The notes below the pieces were generated by a model. The model ran no database searches. It was not told where the DNA came from and saw only the letters and a list, made by a program, of their open reading frames with translations. A stretch of DNA of 64,000 bases from Cynocephalus volans. Its lineage: Eukaryota > Chordata > Mammalia > Dermoptera > Cynocephalidae. The stretch spans positions 66,759,852 through 66,823,851 of the forward strand of contig NC_084463.1 in NCBI RefSeq assembly GCF_027409185.1, in the 5' to 3' direction. This document shows, one piece after another, positions 17,831 through 29,440 of this stretch. Numbering within the stretch: the first letter of the stretch is position 1; the number at the start of each line of letters is the position of its first letter. The translations under genes and the position numbers were made by a program.

Positions 17831-19192
17831 GGTGCGTATGGAATTGAGAGTAAAGGCCTTCATGCTTACTTTTCTTTACAGAAATACTTTAAATTTACCT
17901 GTCAGCCCATTTGGGTCTTGTTAATCAAATAAGTAGCTCCTAATTATTTTAAATGACATCAATGTAAAGTATCTATAACTAGAGCATTTGTAATATATGG
18001 TTTGAGTTATATTAAGTTATTTGATTTATTTTTATTCCATTAGTTTCTATATTAGATTTTTTTTAGGCCTTAAAAATAATTTTCTGCAGTTTTTATGCAA
18101 CTATGAAACCCATAACCACCTAAAATGTTCAATATAATGTGTTAATATACTAGTTTTTATACACATTAACATAAAATGTGTTGAATTCATTACAAAACAT
18201 TGTAAAATTCCTATTTGCTGTCTCTTTAAACTCTTCAGTTTGCAGACTAAAATTTGAAAAGTATTCAAAAACAATCCAACCAACTGGTAAGGGCTCCCAA
18301 GAAGTAGCATTGATCACCATAGGAAATATTGGAAATAAAGATTAATTTGTGGTTCATTAACCTATCTCTGCATTCTTTAGTGTAGAGCAGAAAGCCCTGT
18401 GTTTATCTATTTTTTTTAAAAGGTAATCGATTAATTGTTACTGATTATCACTGTAGGATGAATATTTACCTTTTCTGAAAGTAAAGGTACTCTCTCTGAT
18501 GGTCTGAATTGACTCTGGGAAAACTGTTTTCCTAAACTAGAAATAATAGATAATTTTTACATTTTGCTTTTTTTGAAAGGATGAGTTTGATTTTTAAGTT
18601 AAAAGAATAAATTCAACTGTTTATAGTTTTAGGCATTGAAAGTTGAAGTTAACGTTGATTAAATTAGAGTAAACTGAATCAATTTTTCATCGTCTTTGGA
18701 AAACTGCATCAGTGACATAGGAGGCAGAGAGCATGGACTATTAGCAGAGAGACTAGGAGTTGTGTTGTTTATTACAATCATGGAGTCATTGGGAGAGAGA
18801 AAAAAGAGAGACAGAGAGATTTTGGAAGTGCTTCTGGATTAATCAGCTAATACAAATAACTCTAGTATCATCCCAACTTTTACCCTCTGCCCCAAGATTT
18901 AAGCTTGTCCAAGTAATTTAGGTATGATTGAGAACACTGCTTTTTTTTTTAAACAAAAAGGATATGAGAGGGCTATCTCATCTCACGTTCTCATTTGTAT
19001 CACAGTATAAATCCAGTCTGTCTATATTTATCAAGCCTAGGTTTCTACTGAGGGTAAATTAATGTGTAGATTGGACAGAGCTCAAGCAGACAAGTAGAAC
19101 TATCCAAAAGCTTTTTTCCAAAGAATAACTTCCACAAGAATAACTTTATCTCCTCTCTCTCTCTTTAAATTTTTTTTCGATTTTATTTTCAG

Positions 19193-19607
19193 AAACATGG
19201 ATTCAGATACCTTGCAAGCCTTCCAGAGTGAGCTCACATGCTCCATCTGCATAAACTACTTCATAGACCCTGTCACCATCAACTGTGGTCACAGCTTTTG
19301 CAGGCCCTGCCTATACCTCTGCTGGGAGGAAGCCCAAACGTCAATGTGCTGCCCTGAGTGCAGGGAAATATCAGAGAAGCCAGACTTCAAAACCAATATT
19401 GCACTCAAGAGGCTGGCTTCACTTGCTAGACAAGCCAGGCCTTGTCACGTTGACAGCTCTAAGGACCAGATCTGTGTGGCACACAAGGAGGCAAAGGGGC
19501 TCTTCTGTGAAGTGGACAGAAACCTGCTCTGTGGACCCTGCTCTGAATCACTGGAGCACAGGGCTCACAGCCACAGTTCGATAGAATGTGCTGCGGAGGA
19601 ATACCGG
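19193..19607 (+). CDS. TRIM exon 1: RING finger and B-box 2
   Basis: The ATG at 19,197 lies four bases after a good acceptor ('ttttattttcag'), and the exon ends at a 'gtatgt' donor after 137 complete codons. RING ligands are C15, C18, C30, H32, C35, C38, C52 and C55. B-box 2 ligands are C93, H96, C104, D107, C112, C115, H121 and H124. All zinc ligands are present, so this part could still fold and, in a RING E3, bind an E2. It belongs to the interrupted gene described above. A reading of the same frame past the donor adds only intron-coded residues. Confidence 0.85.
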
Positions 19608-20174
19608 GTATGTGATACCCCTAAAGCAAATTTGGAATCTATAGGATTCTAAATCAGAGAGAGAGAGATGAGGACTTATGATAATGAAGTTGATGAGAAT
19701 GGAGATGTTGGAGGTGGTAATTTTTCAATATAAATCCCAAGCTATCGATATGTCCTTTCCATGTTGCTAATCAATGTGATACTTTAATCATGGTTGGGTT
19801 TAGCACTCAGTAAGGGAATTTTCCTTAGGAACATTGTCCAAATATGGGGAATTGGTGCGGATGTGGAGCAGGTGGCTAGTAGCAGGAATACTGGCTTCTG
19901 CTGCAAGCAGAACTCCTTTATAGAAAGATTATATAAAAACAAATTTCTCAGGAGATGGATTATATTATCTGCAGGGTGACTTAAAACTCTCTATTAAATA
20001 TTTCCGTCACATTTAATATCCCAAATATTAGAATCAAATTGCTTATCATGGAAAAACCTGACCACTCCATTCTAACTCAAGACTACTATTCGCTCAACCA
20101 CAGATTTTCCTATAGATAATGGGATGAAATCTACAATATCTTCTTTGTCACTAAAGCTCTTGGTTATTTTGCAG

Positions 20175-20270
20175 GAGAAATTTCTAAAGAAAATGGACAC
20201 CTTACGGAAAATGACTCAGGAAATGCAAAACCATCTAAATCAGGAAACTAGTAAAATCCATTCATTAGCG
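20175..20270 (+). CDS. TRIM exon 2: start of coiled coil
   Basis: Exactly 96 nt (32 codons), phase 0 at both ends, acceptor 'ttttgcag' and donor 'gtaaga'. The residues begin EKFLKKM and are rich in K, E, Q and M, as in the first coiled-coil exon of TRIM43/49-type genes, which also has 32 codons. Confidence 0.85.
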
Positions 20271-20997
20271 GTAAGAATGAAAATGTTTTATTTGTTTTTA
20301 TGCAAATTGACATAATGCTGGCTTATACTATTTAAAGTCAAATTACACGTTAAAGGATAGTGGTTTCTTCCCAGGAAAAGTAGTGGTTTCAAGTGGTACA
20401 TCAGTTATTACAAGTATACAGATCAACACAAACTAATGCAAAGAATACTAGTATATTGGATAAACGGGACGTGATAGGTATTTATAGTTCAACTTTGAAG
20501 GTTTGGATAAACCTTCTCCAACACTGAGGTTAAGACAGCCTTGAACTGTCTTAAGTTTTAGTGTGAAGGAGAGAAGAGAAATAGAATAGTACATAGCAGA
20601 AAAATACAGTAATTTTTAAAAATCTATATAATATGATGTATACTTAAATATGTTGAAATATTTAGAAAAATCAGGCAAAGGAACAACAGGAAAGTAAGAA
20701 GATTCAGGAAGTAGAGAAAGTAATTGGTGTAGTAAGAATTATGTAGAAGCATCGTAGGGAGAGAAGCTCAGACTCTGTAAATTTTGATTTAAATAGGAAG
20801 AGTGGGTGGGAAACATAAAGGATGGCCAGAAAAGACTGGAAAATATTCAAGACCCTTTGAAGGTCTGAGGCAGAAAGTTTAGAAATGATTTGCTTGATAT
20901 ATTTGAAGGTGTAAGTTGTAAGGAAATCATACCTGAAGTTGTAAGTTTTCTGTTGAGAATGAGGACATGTGATCTTTTTAACTGAATATCTCTGCAG

Positions 20998-21228
20998 CAC
21001 TATGTGGCTTTACGGAAGGTGACGATCAAAATTCAATGTCAGAAGATACATCTGTTTCTCCACGAGGAGGAGCAACTCCATCTAGAGACAATAGACAGAG
21101 ACGCAGCGGAGACTTTCCAGCAACTCAGGAGCAGTGAAGTCAGGATGACCCAACAGAAAGAACACCTAGAAGAAATGCACAGAGAGCTGGCTGAGACGTG
21201 CCAGAAGCCTGCCGCGGAGCTGCTCCAG
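20998..21228 (+). CDS. TRIM exon 3: main coiled-coil exon
   Basis: 231 nt (77 codons), phase 0, with acceptor 'tctctgcag' and donor 'gtgagg'. The translation contains the family hallmark HEEEQLHLE and ends in AELLQ, at the same place as the homologous exon in TRIM43. Heptad-like spacing of L, I and A fits the antiparallel coiled-coil dimer of TRIM proteins. No stop interrupts it. Confidence 0.87.
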
Positions 21229-21863
21229 GTGAGGGGGAGGGTCCATCCTGAGACACGGGAATGCTTTCTTGGCAACGCAGTCCAGACATTGAAATGTCCC
21301 CTGCATATACCATTTCTCTCAGCTGAGTGATATGTGCTCCTTGTCTCCCATCGTTATGTTTGTTCAATCACTTACTTATGCAGACTCTGGTAATCCCCGG
21401 GCGAGTTTTGCCATTTTATGAAATAGCATAGGATAGAATGCTCTTCAGGAGACTGGGAGTATTATCCACACAGAGAGATTATACAAAATCAGCCAACCGG
21501 TGTGATCAGAGGAAAGTCAACTTTGCTGAGGTAATGCTCCATTTATGTCCCCTAATCGATCATCACTCCCTGCTGTCCCACACAAAAGCAGTTTGCTGAA
21601 GACATTGAGGCTTTGCCTCTTGTCAACTCAAGGTTTACAGAATTCTGTAATCAATTTTAATGCAGTCTATTATATATATTTCCCTGTTTTGTTTCAATTG
21701 TCGTAAGTGGTCAGACCTCTCCCTGGAAGTAGACTAATGCAAAAAAAATTGGAATAAAATTTTTTTGGAGGGTTAAAAATAATTGATACAAAACAGAATC
21801 AATGAGATTCCGTAGGAGATGGAGAAATAGGTTGATGGTTTGACTACCCCAGTGTCATTGCAG

Positions 21864-22077
21864 GGTTATGAGTTTAAGGAGAGAAGCAACCACAGCTGAA
21901 CGTCAGAAGATGCCTGCAATTCTTCATGAAGAGGAGCAACATCAGTTAGAGAGACTATGAAAGGAGGGCAAGGACATTTTTTAGCAACTCGAGGAAAGTA
22001 AATTCAGAATGGCTCCAAAGAGGGAGATATTAAGGACATATGAGGAACTGAAGGAAACAGATATGGAGCTGTTCCAG
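21864..22077 (+). pseudogene. Decayed second copy of the TRIM coiled-coil exon
   Basis: It lies between a 'cattgcag' acceptor and a 'ggta' donor, mirroring exon 3 in layout. Read in the family frame from about 21,900 it gives HEEEQHQLERL, then a stop, then KEGKDIF, another stop, QLEESKFRMAPK, and ends in ELFQ right at the donor. It aligns along its length with exon 3 (HEEEQLHLE ... AELLQ) but is shorter (214 versus 231 nt) with two stops and an upstream frameshift. It looks like an old tandem exon duplication or the remnant of a fused neighbouring TRIM copy. Confidence 0.75.
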
Positions 22078-22649
22078 GTAATGACTGACAAATGGGGTAT
22101 CAGGATGTTGAACATTCATGTGAAGTTATTTTTCTGTCTCAACTGAAATCCATCTCCTATTCTATTTTCATCATTTGTTTCCAAAAACATCGTTCTAAAA
22201 CTGCAGCTACTTAGTTTCAAGGACATTGCCTCTCTAAGGGATTCTACAAACCAGAGATCCCTCCTACTTTATCCATGAACAACAGAATTTTGTAGAATGA
22301 TTAAGGTAACATCCTCAAGAAATAATTCCCACCTAAAAATTAATAATATATTTTGACTTTTTGAAAATTCGAAAAAGAATAAGCTGTTTATTGACATTTA
22401 GGTTAACTCATGGACATAGAAAGATGGAGCAATTTGGGAATCTAGGCTTGCATTACTATCATTTTGGGGTATACCAACTTTGGAATTAGTTAGGGCCTGG
22501 GAACGATGGCTGATTAACTTATTCATAGTTATAGCAGAGCACAGAGACTCCCCAGGCCTCCTCCCCCTTGTCTCACACTGAGAATGTCTTCAAAAATCAG
22601 ATTTTACCAGGACATTAATTTATGACAGTAGGGTAGACTGATTTTCTTC

Positions 22650-22662
22650 TTGTTGTTGTTGT

Positions 22663-22697
<35 letters not shown>

Positions 22698-22698
22698 A
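22650..22698 (+). repeat. (TTG)n microsatellite at a TRIM splice acceptor
   Basis: About 15 TTG/GTT units, slightly interrupted at one point, ending in 'ttgttag' directly before the presumed 23-nt exon. The repeat has replaced what should be a pyrimidine-rich tract. Confidence 0.93.
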
Positions 22699-22699
22699 G

Positions 22700-22722
22700 G
22701 ACATAGAAAATGCTTCCCAGGA
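22700..22722 (+). pseudogene. Presumed 23-nt TRIM exon 4 with lost donor
   Basis: TRIM genes of this group carry a 23-nt exon between the coiled coil and the linker exon. Here 'gacatagaaaatgcttccca' plus three bases gives D-I-E-N-A-S-Q and two extra bases, like the family's D-x-G-x-x-x-x-R peptide, and the phase fits the following exon, which begins with one base. The next bases are 'agaaag' instead of a GT donor. The acceptor is preceded by a TTG repeat rather than a pyrimidine tract. Confidence 0.55.
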
Positions 22723-23716
22723 AGAAAGACAGTGGGGAAATAATAACTTCTGAAACCATTTCACAATCTTACCCCGGACCTAGTGGAAGAGGTATCTTGT
22801 GAAAAGCACTGTTTCCATTTTTCTTCTCACGGGCTTTTGGAGACATAATGCACAGGTGAGTGTGTACCTGGATTCCAGCAGATGATCTTTCAGAGTTTCC
22901 CCAAATATCAGGCAGGATCTACTAAAGTGATGGCATAATTTATTGGGATATTAATTCAATATCTGCCTGGATCTACTTTTCCCCTCTCCCATCCAGGTAT
23001 ACATCTTTTTAGTGTCATGCTGAGTGATTTTATTTGGCAGGTTTAATACAAATGTTGCAAAAACAAACAAACAAAATGATAAAAAATTGTCCCTTCATTC
23101 CTGACTTTTTTTAGTTCTCCAAAGCCTACATGTATGAAGGAGGACCGCTGAGTTTTGTAGGTGGTGAAAAAGTCAAATACCTCACAGAGGTTGCCAGCAG
23201 ATGCTGGGGAGAAAGGAAGAGAGAGAAAGAGAGTATACCAACAGACTCTATATGCACAAGTTTTGAAAAATAGATGAAACAAACCCTTAAGGTGTTAACA
23301 GCTGTGTTTTCCTCTAGGAAAGCTCTGCTTTAGGAAGCAGATCTCCCTGTCTGGAGAAGTTCCGCAATTTCTACCCTGTGAAGATAGCAACAGACACACC
23401 AGTCTTCAGAGAACCCCTCATTTCCAGATGGAGATTTCAGCGAAGTTTGCTAATGGACACCAGAATTTCATTCCTGAATATGCTCAAGGGCATAAGAGAC
23501 TAAGGATCTTTACAGATTTCTGGGCAATAGCAGGAGCAATTAGACTAAATGCTGACATTTTAGCAATATACTTAAAAATTCAGGAATTGTGAATAAGAAT
23601 TTGACAAGGTGGTAATTTTTAAATTTCAAAATTAGTGCATTAAAAGTATTCTGATGAAGTCTCTTATATATAAGAATAATATTTTTTATGGCTGCCCTGC
23701 ATCTTTGTCCTTGCAG

Positions 23717-23814
23717 GAGTACATCAGTGCTGGTGCACACGCCCCAACCTTTGCATCCAGAGATCAGTGTGGGGCCTATCACTGGACTGATGGACGGGCT
23801 CAACCACTTCCAAG
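23717..23814 (+). CDS. TRIM exon 5: linker before SPRY
   Basis: 98 nt with acceptor 'ccttgcag' and donor 'gtgagt'. In the family frame it reads [17 protein letters not shown] then [15 protein letters not shown]. The P-I-T-G-L motif is a hallmark of the linker exon in TRIM43-type proteins. It ends with one base, which pairs with the two bases at the start of the SPRY exon. Confidence 0.8.
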
Positions 23815-24824
23815 GTGAGTGTCAACCCATTGGCTGTATTCCCGTGATCTAGTATTTATTGTTAGGAGCCCGTGAGAAATATTTTCCCCTTTGTTAATGG
23901 TTTTAGATATTTTCAGAAATGAATCATATAACTATGCAATCCTTTAACTGAGTATGTCCTTACAGGCAGATTTACAATATCAAGAGTTAATGATAGTGCA
24001 AAACATAAATATGACCCAGGTTCATATGTAGTGAGTCATACAGTTAGTAAAAGGAATGACACATAGAAAATGAAAATTTTAATAAATGGATCAGTGATCA
24101 GATTTCAGCTTAATTTCTCAATGTTACATACAAAATTATACATTTATTCAGTATATTTAATTTTGAATTGTTAAGCAATTTTGGGGGGATATATAGCTTG
24201 CTAGAGCTTGTTTGTTTTTAATTTTTTTCACAGTGGATAGATTGTATTCATATAATGTAAAAAATATGAGTTACAATGTAAAAACGTAAAAGGAATTTCT
24301 TATAGACTAAAGTAGTAATAAAAACAAAAATAATTTCAGCTTACAATATAAAAAGCTGCATGTTATATTTCAAAATGCACATATGGACATATAGATTTTC
24401 TTCCAGTTCCCTTAGAGGTTCTTAGATAAGGGAATATCTTCACATCTCATTCAAAATGATGACACTATTACTTAGAAATAAGAAATGTCTTTCTGATACT
24501 AACCTGTATAACTAAAAAGAAAGTTCAGGAGATAATCTACTGGCTATTTTGATTTGAAAACTGAATTGAAAGAGATTGATTTTACATTTGACTCTCAATA
24601 TTTGAATTCTCAAAAATTTTCAATATTTTTGGTTAGGGATTTGTTTGCTCTGTAGATGTTTTCATCATCCCTATAATTTATTAGATATTACAACCTAAGC
24701 TATTCTCACTGTTGTAACCTTATATTTTTCAGGAAATTAACCTTTTGGTAGAACAACTTTTATCTCAGGGCTTTAAATTTTCATTATTTACATATATGTC
24801 TATGTATGCTTTTTCTTTTTTGAG

Positions 24825-25279
24825 TGGATGTTTCTCTGGATCCTCAAAGAGTCAATAGTCAAGTCCTCCTATATGGAGAGTTGAGAAGGACTAGTGTTGG
24901 ATGTGATCCTCATGATGCATCCTATATCTCTCCAAAACCTGGATGTTTTCTTGCGTGGGGTGTGCAGACTTTTACCTCTGGCAGACATTACTGGGAGGTG
25001 GATGTGGGGGACTCTTGGAATTTGTCTTTTGGTGTCTGTAATGATTATTAGAAAGAGAAGAATAGTTATGATAAGATAGACGAGAAGGAGGGATTCTTTC
25101 TTCTTGGATGTGTTAAGGAGGACATTCACTGCAATGTCTTTTCCATCTCCCCATTTTTATGGCATTATGTGCCCAGGGTGATTGAACTAATAGGAGTATT
25201 CATGGATTATGAAGGTAGAACTGTGAGCTTTATTAATGTTGCTAAAATTTCCCTTATATACAGCATCCCTTTTTGCTAG
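24825..25279 (+). pseudogene. TRIM SPRY exon with premature stop
   Basis: The exon follows 'ttttttgag'; g plus 'tg' completes a valine codon, then DVSLDPQRVNSQ. The PRY-SPRY landmarks CFLAWGVQTFTSGRHYWEV and FGVCNDY are present. TAG at 25,049-25,051 stands where the family has tryptophan (TGG in a functional gene), so a single base change would explain it. Downstream in the same frame come GFFLLGCV and VPRVIELIGVFMDYEG, again family-like, ending at TAG 25,277-25,279, roughly 15 codons short of the usual end. Confidence 0.82.
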
Positions 25280-25499
25280 AAAGCTGGTAGAGCAATATTT
25301 TGGGGTGTGTCTACGAGGGTGTTTCCAGAAGACATTAGCATGTGGGCCTGAATGAACTAGTTGGGAAAGATGTGCTTTCGAGATGAGTGGGCACCATCCA
25401 ATCTGCTGGAGACCCTGAGAGGGAAAAAAAAAAAAACAGAGGAAAAGATGAATCTTTCTTTATCTGCAAGAACTGGGATACATTCAGCTCTTCTGTCTG

Positions 25500-25757
25500 T
25501 GAACATCAGAACTCAAGACTCTTCAGCTCTTGTGTTCCAGCATTTAAACCAACGGCACCATTGGCTTCCTTTGTTCTGAGGCTTTCACACTTCAACTGAG
25601 CCACGCTAAAGGGCATCCAGTTTGCAGATGGCCTATCGTGGGACTCCTCAGCCTTCACAATCCTGTGAGCCAATTCCCCTACTAAATCCACTGCCATATA
25701 TTTATTACAGACATATACTTTTGTTTCTGTCTCTCTGGAGAACCCTGAATAATACAC
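25500..25757 (-). mobile_element. LTR-like repeat, antisense copy
   Basis: The right end reads 'tctctctggagaaccctgaa' then 'taataca'. Its reverse complement begins 'tgtattattcagggttctcc', which is how the repeat at 46.515 kb starts on the plus strand. The two are therefore members of one family in opposite orientation. The family name is uncertain (ERVL-MaLR-like). 25.76-27.68 kb after it holds no gene I can see. Confidence 0.6.
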
Positions 25758-27689
25758 CAGGTGCTGTCTTCATGGAACACTGCCATTCTGGGAAAAGCCA
25801 CATGGTCTCCTGGTCCTTCTGATGGTTTATGAAGCCCAGGATAACTCAGGGCAGCTGCTTTTCCAACACTTCCTCTCACCTCACCACCAGCACGGTATAC
25901 TTATAGTGGGAATTGAAGGCCCATATTTCCACATTGCACCATCCAATTTGGTATAATTTTTGTGTTTTAGGTTCTTTTTGTTTGTGCATCTACAAATCAT
26001 ATTTAGTAAATACTGGGCAAAATCATTTTTGATATTAATCTGCATAAAAAGGGGAAGTTCTCAAAAAGGCCACCCAAATGAGAAGAAGCCTTGTGGAGGC
26101 TGCAGAGGGAAAACCTTTCTCTGTGACACACAGGATATGGATGGAGGGCTCTGCCTGGTCTGCTCTTATGTGGTTGTTGCCGAACATGGGGTATTCCTTA
26201 GAGTGCAGCCTCAAGTCAGGATACTGCAGAAAAGCATGTGCTGAAGGTGAGGAAAATGAAATTTCTAAACCAGATTATTGAAGCATTGTTCATTCTTGGC
26301 TTCTGCCAACCACCCAGAACTTTTCCCAGAGCTTGGTTTCAGCATCTCAAGTTTCTAGATTTATTGGAAAAGATACCAGATAAGGGTTTGTTGAGAATAA
26401 TTTTGTCAAAGAGCCCTACCTTATTTTCACCTGGATGATGGCAGTAGTTACCAGAGAAAAGTTCAAAGGAACGTGAAACTCAAAACTGAATCTTACCTTT
26501 ATATCACTTTATAGAATCACCTTTGTAGAATCTAGTGTAGATTTTCCTCAGGAAACATAGAGTTCTGTCTTCTATGCAGGGCTAGAAATTAGCCCCAAAT
26601 GCCTGGAAAACTGTAAGGATCAACCATTCTATTTTCTTACAAATAAGTGGGACCAAAAAATATATATTTTATTTTCTGATTACACAAATACCGCAGTCTT
26701 CTCATTAACATTTTATAAAATACAGAAAAAAGGATAAAATAAAATTGCTTTAATATCATCCCTAGAAAAAACTAGTTAATATTTTTTAAAAATAAATAAC
26801 TTTTTAAATAAATACACACTTCTGTACTTCAATGAGAAAATAATTGTGCTAATAAAATTGGTTAAGAATTGGAAAATAAAGCCCAAGAGATTTTTATCTG
26901 TAGGCCCCAAAGAGAGAGAGATTGTGCTTTTGAAATCTAAGATCACCTTCAAAAATCAAAATTTTAAAGACTTAGTAGATTTTCCATGTGAAATGTATAT
27001 ATACATTTATTTCTGAAGATTGAAAGACCAGACAATAATTCCCACTCTTTCCAAATATTGCATTCCCATAGCTGAGTCATTTGGTGAGAAATATATAAGA
27101 ACAAAAAGGTCATCTATATTTAATTGCCAAATTGTAGAAGAGTGGGAATATGAGTTATTCTTTTTAAAAAATTCTTTCTTTCTCATTTTTACCATTGTTG
27201 TTGTTTTGTTTTGTTGTAATGCAAGTTATAAATTAAGTTGACCCAAGGAGCTCCCTGAACTGGGACTTCCTGGCTTTTCTCTCCTTTAGCATCTGAGATG
27301 GGTCAGGCCATGTCAGGCAGAAAATTTTATTTCCTGCCCTTGCTGAGAGGCCTAAAGAGCAGCAAGAAAACATCTGATGTTACATAACTCACGAATAATG
27401 TAAGTACATAGAGAACATAAAGTTGAAAGGGTGGTGAATAAACCACTTATATCCTAAGTATGAAAACTAAAGGCAAACAGAAGACAACAACAAATACAAC
27501 AATTATATAAAAGATATTAAAAGATGCAACTTGAAACAACAGAATTTCAAAAGGTAAAGGAGTAATGACATTAAAGCATAGAGTTGTTTTTTTTTCTTAG
27601 ACACCAAAATTAAGTTATTATTAGTCTAAAATAATCTGCTATACCTATAACATTCTTTTTTGTTGTTGTTGTTAAATTTGTATGGACCC

Positions 27690-28870
27690 ACAAAAGACCC
27701 TATATGGCTAAAAGTATCTTGAACAAACAAACAAACAAAAAAACCAAAGTTGGAACTATCACACTACCTGACTTCAAAATATTCTATAAAGATATAATAA
27801 CCAACACAGCATGTTACTGGCATAAAAACAGACAAATAGAAAAACGGAACAGAGAGAGCCTGGAAATGAATACACACACTTACAGCCAACTGAGTTTTGG
27901 CAATGGTGCCAAGAATATACAGTAGGCAAAGGATCGTCTCTTGAACACAAGGGGTTGGGAAAACTGGATATCCATTAAGAGAAGATTGAAACTAGGACCC
28001 TATCTTTTACCATTCACGAAAATCACCTCAAATTGGATTAAAGACTTAAATTTAAGACCCCAAACTATGAAACTACTAGAAGAAAACATAGGAGGGGTGA
28101 TACATGAAATGAGACTCGGCAGTACTTTTTTGAGCAAGACTACAAAGGCACAGGCAATTGAAACAAAAGTACACCAATGAGACTACATCGAACTAAAAAG
28201 CTTCTGCCCAGCGAGGGATCCTATCAACAAAATGAACTGACAACCTATAGAATGGGAGAAAATGTTTGCAAACTACACATCAGACAAGAGGCTAATATCC
28301 AGAATATATAAGGAACTCAAATGCTCAAAACCACTAATCATCAGGAAAATGAAAATTAAAACCTCAATGAGGTATTTCCTCACTCCATTTAGAATGACTA
28401 TTATCAAAAGGACAGAAAATAACAAGTGCTGATGGGGATGAGGAGAAAAGGGAACCCTCCTGCATTGTTACTGGGAATGTAAATCAGTACAGCCATTGTG
28501 GAAAACAGTATGGAGGTTCCTCACAGAAACAAAAATAGATTAACCTTATGACCCAGCTATCCCACTACTGGTATATACCCAAAGAAAATGAAATCACTAT
28601 ATCAAAAAGACACCTGCACTCCCATGTTCATTGCAACACTATTCACAATAGCCAATGCATGGAATCAACCTAAATGCCCACTAGTAGACGAATGGATAAA
28701 AAATACTGTGGCATATATACACAATAGAGTACTATTTAGCTATAAAAAGAAAAATAAAATCCTACAATTTGCAGCAACATGGAAAATATACATACACATC
28801 ATAACTGAGTTCTTGATTGTAGACTATCATTGTCTTCGCATTAGACCCAGAGAGAAGCAAAAGCCTTTTA
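27690..28870 (+). mobile_element. LINE-1 ORF2 3' fragment, sense
   Basis: The plus strand starts in the ORF2 region near 'ttggaactatcacactacct', passes 'catgttactggcataaaaac', and later 'aatggataaaaaatactgtgg'. This is a diverged L1 ORF2 3' half with internal deletions and frameshifts. A short A-rich end is not obvious, and the transcript-like text ends near 28,870. Confidence 0.9.
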
Positions 28871-28984
28871 GACGGGACTGAATAAAAAATTCTCAACTTT
28901 ATTCTATATGTATTTATGTATCTGTGTGTTTAAAGGTGTGGGTATGTGTGTACTATTACTTGAAGTTATGTGTAATATATAACA

Positions 28985-29195
28985 TAAAGCTGTAGCTCAG
29001 TTTAGAAGCCATGCAATAGGACAGCAAAACCTAGAATCACCTGGAGGGCCTGTTAAAACATGTTGCTGGGCTCCCCTCCAGGGTGCCTGATTCAGTAACT
29101 CTGAGGTGGGTCTCTGGAATTTGACCTTTCCAACATGTTCCCAGTTGATGCTGCTGATCTGGTGACCACAATTTGAGAACCACTGCTTTAAGCAA
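28985..29195 (-). mobile_element. MER5A-like hAT-Charlie MITE
   Basis: Contains 'agaatcacctggagggcctg', then 'gattcagtaactctgaggtg', and 'ttgagaaccactgctttaa', the classic antisense-reading landmarks of MER5A (about 190 bp). It is better preserved than the copy at 5.3 kb. Confidence 0.8.
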
Positions 29196-29279
29196 ACCTG
29201 GTGTAAAAATCCGTAAGTGGTGCTAATTGATTTCAGGTGCAATCAGTTATTATCAGATCTTTAGAGTTTTTTCACAGAA

Positions 29280-29440
29280 TATTTTTACTCTCCTGTGTTA
29301 ATCTACTCAATGGGGATAGTGTCTTAGAACATGGATTTGATCAACACATGTCGTACACAGGTGATTGTAGTCAACGTTGTACCCCCCCAAATTATGTATA
29401 ATAAATCATGCTTTGATCCAAAATAAAACAAACAAACAAA
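29280..29440 (+). mobile_element. LINE-1 3' UTR end
   Basis: 'gttgtacccccccaaattat' is followed by 'gtataataaatcatg' and an A-rich tail with AAAC units. It matches, in reverse complement, the 3' end of the antisense element that starts at 60.44 kb, so both belong to one young-to-middle-aged L1 family. Confidence 0.6.

Larger units (their letters stand above)
19193..25279 (+). pseudogene. TRIM49/TRIM64/TRIM77/TRIM43-type RING-B-box-coiled-coil-SPRY gene, probably a pseudogene
   Basis: Coding exons at 19,197-19,607, 20,175-20,270, 20,998-21,228, about 22,700-22,722, 23,717-23,814 and 24,825-25,279 follow the TRIM exon plan. Phase is 0 after each of the first three, then comes a 23-nt exon, then an exon of 1 nt + 32 codons + 1 nt, then the SPRY exon. 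TRIM proteins of this group are cytoplasmic E3 ubiquitin ligases with RING, B-box 2, coiled coil and PRY-SPRY. Residues are closest, from memory, to the primate TRIM43/49/64/77 cluster. Evidence against function: a TAG at 25,049-25,051 inside SPRY, after which the frame continues 75 more codons with family-like sequence to a second early TAG at 25,277-25,279; no GT donor after the 23-nt exon; and a decayed extra coiled-coil exon at 21,864-22,077. The first three exons are intact, so a shortened RING-B-box-coiled-coil protein cannot be excluded. Confidence 0.85.

Noticed and set aside
23319-23503. Possible extra TRIM exon after 'ctctag'
   Set aside because: The translation (GSRSPCLEKFRNFYPVK...) has no similarity that I can see to any TRIM segment, and the phase does not fit between the flanking exons.
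27704-28881. Small plus-strand genes
   Set aside because: All match LINE-1 ORF2 text.
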